DNA from: Rhodocyclaceae bacterium
Lineage (GTDB): Bacteria > Pseudomonadota > Gammaproteobacteria > Burkholderiales > Rhodocyclaceae
Direction: 5' to 3'
Length of the DNA stretch: 64,000 nt
NCBI GenBank assembly: GCA_016718525.1
Contig: JADKDD010000001.1
Span: 310,001 to 374,000, forward strand
Every line of letters begins with the position of its first letter. Positions within the stretch are counted from its first letter, which is position 1. The translations under genes were made by a program, and so were the position numbers. The notes below the pieces were generated by a model. It was not told the origin of the DNA and searched no databases. It saw nothing but the letters and a program-made list of their open reading frames with translations. Shown here piece after piece: positions 62,624-64,000 of this stretch.

Positions 62624-64000
62624 ATGAATATATTGTTGCGCCTTATTGCGGTTGGCTTGATCTGTCTGGCGCTGACGGCATGCCAACGGCTGGAAGCGCC
62701 TCGTCTGGAAGGGGCCCTGGTAGTTGCGCTGGTCGCGGAGCCTAGTTTCCGGCACGCCGATGGTACCCAAGCGCTTGGCTTTACCGAGGACTTTTTTCGC
62801 CTGTTTGGCGAAAACCTTGGGTTGCCGGTACGTTTTCATTACGCAGCAGACGCGGTTGAATTGGCTGAACTTGTACTCCAAAATCGGGTACACGTAGCGG
62901 CCTATCTCGATCCTTCGATAGCGATAGAGCAATTGAGTTACTCGAGGCCGATCGACAAACGATCCCTCTGGGTGGTACAGCATTCGGATTTGGAAGGTCC
63001 GCAATCGCTTGCGGAATTGGACGAACGCGAGATTTACGCGCCTGTCAATTCGACGGCCGCTCATGCGCTGGTTTCGGTCAGCGCAACCGTAAAAACAAAA
63101 ATTGTCGAGGTTCGCGAGCACAGCGAGATGGAACTCCTTCGTTGGTTGAACGAGGATCGAATTTCGCTGGTTGCTGTGGATGAGCTCAACTTGGGTTTGG
63201 CGGCAAATCTGTATCCCGAGTTGCAGGCCGTCTTGCGTCTGCCTGGTACCCGAAAGTTTTCCTGGGCATTCGCGCCGCCTTTTGCCGGGGAGTTGCTGGT
63301 CACAGCAGACCGGTTTATCGAAGAGTCAGAAAAAAATGGCGTCCTGCCACGCCTTCGCGATCGTCATTTTGGATACGTGCGCAGAATTGACGCTGACGGA
63401 TTACAAGCGTTTATCGAAGACTCAAAGATGGTCTTGCCGCGCTATCGGCGCAGTTTTCAGCTGGCTCAAGAGATCACCGGATTCGATTGGCGGTTATTGG
63501 CAGCGCTCGCCTACCAGGAGTCCAAGTGGAATCCAGAGGCAACCTCAATTACAAATGTACGCGGGATGATGATGTTGACCGAAGATACGGCCGATGCCTT
63601 AGGCGTGGCGAATCGTCTCGACGCAAATGAAAGTATCCGCGGTGGTGCCCGCTATCTTGGCCAACTCATGGATCAGCTTCCGTCAAACGTTGCTGACCCT
63701 GATCGGCTTTGGCTGGCATTGGCGGCCTATAACCTCGGCATGGGACACCTGAACGCAGGGCGAACGATTGCACTAAAGCTGAACAAAAACCCTGATTCGT
63801 GGTTCGATATGAAATCAGTGTTGCCGCTCATGTCGCAGCCGGCATACTACGAGCGTCTGAAGAGTGGCCGCGCGCGCGGAGGTGAGGCGGTCATTCTGGT
63901 CGAAAATGTCCGTAGCTACTACAGTCTTTTGGCGCATTTGGAGCCCGCACATGTACCGCTGCTCAGCATCGGCGGGACTAAACCGGGTGTTCACGCAAGG
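62624..64000 (+). CDS. mltF: Membrane-bound lytic transglycosylase F (3' partial)
   Basis: Open from ATG 62624 to the window edge, at least 459 codons. Lipoprotein signal ending LALTACQR. Residues about 30-270 form the periplasmic-binding-protein-like domain (ALGFTEDFFRLFGENLGLPV). The catalytic SLT domain follows, with LLAALAYQESKWNPEATSIT (active glutamate in QES), GMMMLTEDTADALGV and AAYNLGMGHLNAGRT. It cleaves peptidoglycan glycan strands at the outer membrane. The C-terminus lies outside the window. Confidence 0.93.
   Translation, partial: MNILLRLIAVGLICLALTACQRLEAPRLEGALVVALVAEPSFRHADGTQALGFTEDFFRLFGENLGLPVRFHYAADAVELAELVLQNRVHVAAYLDPSIAIEQLSYSRPIDKRSLWVVQHSDLEGPQSLAELDEREIYAPVNSTAAHALVSVSATVKTKIVEVREHSEMELLRWLNEDRISLVAVDELNLGLAANLYPELQAVLRLPGTRKFSWAFAPPFAGELLVTADRFIEESEKNGVLPRLRDRHFGYVRRIDADGLQAFIEDSKMVLPRYRRSFQLAQEITGFDWRLLAALAYQESKWNPEATSITNVRGMMMLTEDTADALGVANRLDANESIRGGARYLGQLMDQLPSNVADPDRLWLALAAYNLGMGHLNAGRTIALKLNKNPDSWFDMKSVLPLMSQPAYYERLKSGRARGGEAVILVENVRSYYSLLAHLEPAHVPLLSIGGTKPGVHAR

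Noticed and set aside
1..64000. CRISPR arrays, rRNA genes or complete insertion sequences
   Set aside because: No regularly spaced repeats, no rRNA-like segments and no transposase-like proteins were seen.

Overview
The window reads as the chromosome of a Gram-negative proteobacterium, probably a gamma- or beta-proteobacterium. The evidence is RlmM, SixA, a CpxAR-like system with a Spy/CpxP-type protein, Prc, MltF, YceI proteins with cytochrome b561, a TonB receptor and heme A synthase. I cannot name the genus. Wax-ester synthase, a Baeyer-Villiger-type monooxygenase and FATP-type acyl-CoA ligase suggest an environmental lipid- or hydrocarbon-using bacterium.

Layout. 0-7.3 kb: AspT-type transporter (cut by the window edge), MscS channel, membrane spermidine-synthase-like protein and copper ATPase CopA. 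7.4-15.6 kb: nitroreductase, then a lipid set (enoyl-reductase-like protein, CoA-transferase, flavin monooxygenase, WS/DGAT, alpha/beta hydrolase). 15.6-18.5 kb: VIT1/CCC1-like and SulP transporters. 18.7-26.2 kb, minus strand: PQQ sugar dehydrogenase, Prc, an HMA-like small protein, SelO, an EamA transporter and a TetR regulator. 26.4-32.0 kb, plus strand: two-domain cytochrome c, MauG-like diheme protein, beta-helix/cytochrome c fusion and TonB receptor, divergent from the TetR gene across a long palindromic operator. 32.2-35.5 kb: envelope-stress two-component system, Spy/CpxP-like protein and PCu(A)C copper chaperone. 35.7-54.9 kb: mostly housekeeping genes (MAPEG, AzlCD, MobA, CtaA, DgkA, CYTH, SixA, DUF2788, DUF2189, acyl-CoA ligase, acyltransferase, YceI pair, cytochrome b561, class II aldolase, RlmM, ankyrin protein, DUF2520, monomeric isocitrate dehydrogenase, two secreted unknowns). 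55.0-62.4 kb: an integrated P4-like island bounded by a 16-bp direct repeat of the 3' end of tRNA-Ser(CGA). 62.6 kb to the end: MltF, cut by the window edge.

Many genes between about 20 and 34 kb carry single-base frameshifts while keeping good protein similarity in the alternate frames. This looks more like sequence error in a poorly covered stretch than wholesale decay, but only reads can settle it; I annotate these as single broken genes.

The points I find most worth a second look are a dispersed motif (core AGTTGGTGCTG) with nine copies across the window, the tRNA-Ser island with its unknown cargo, and the TetR-controlled cytochrome/beta-helix/TonB cluster.
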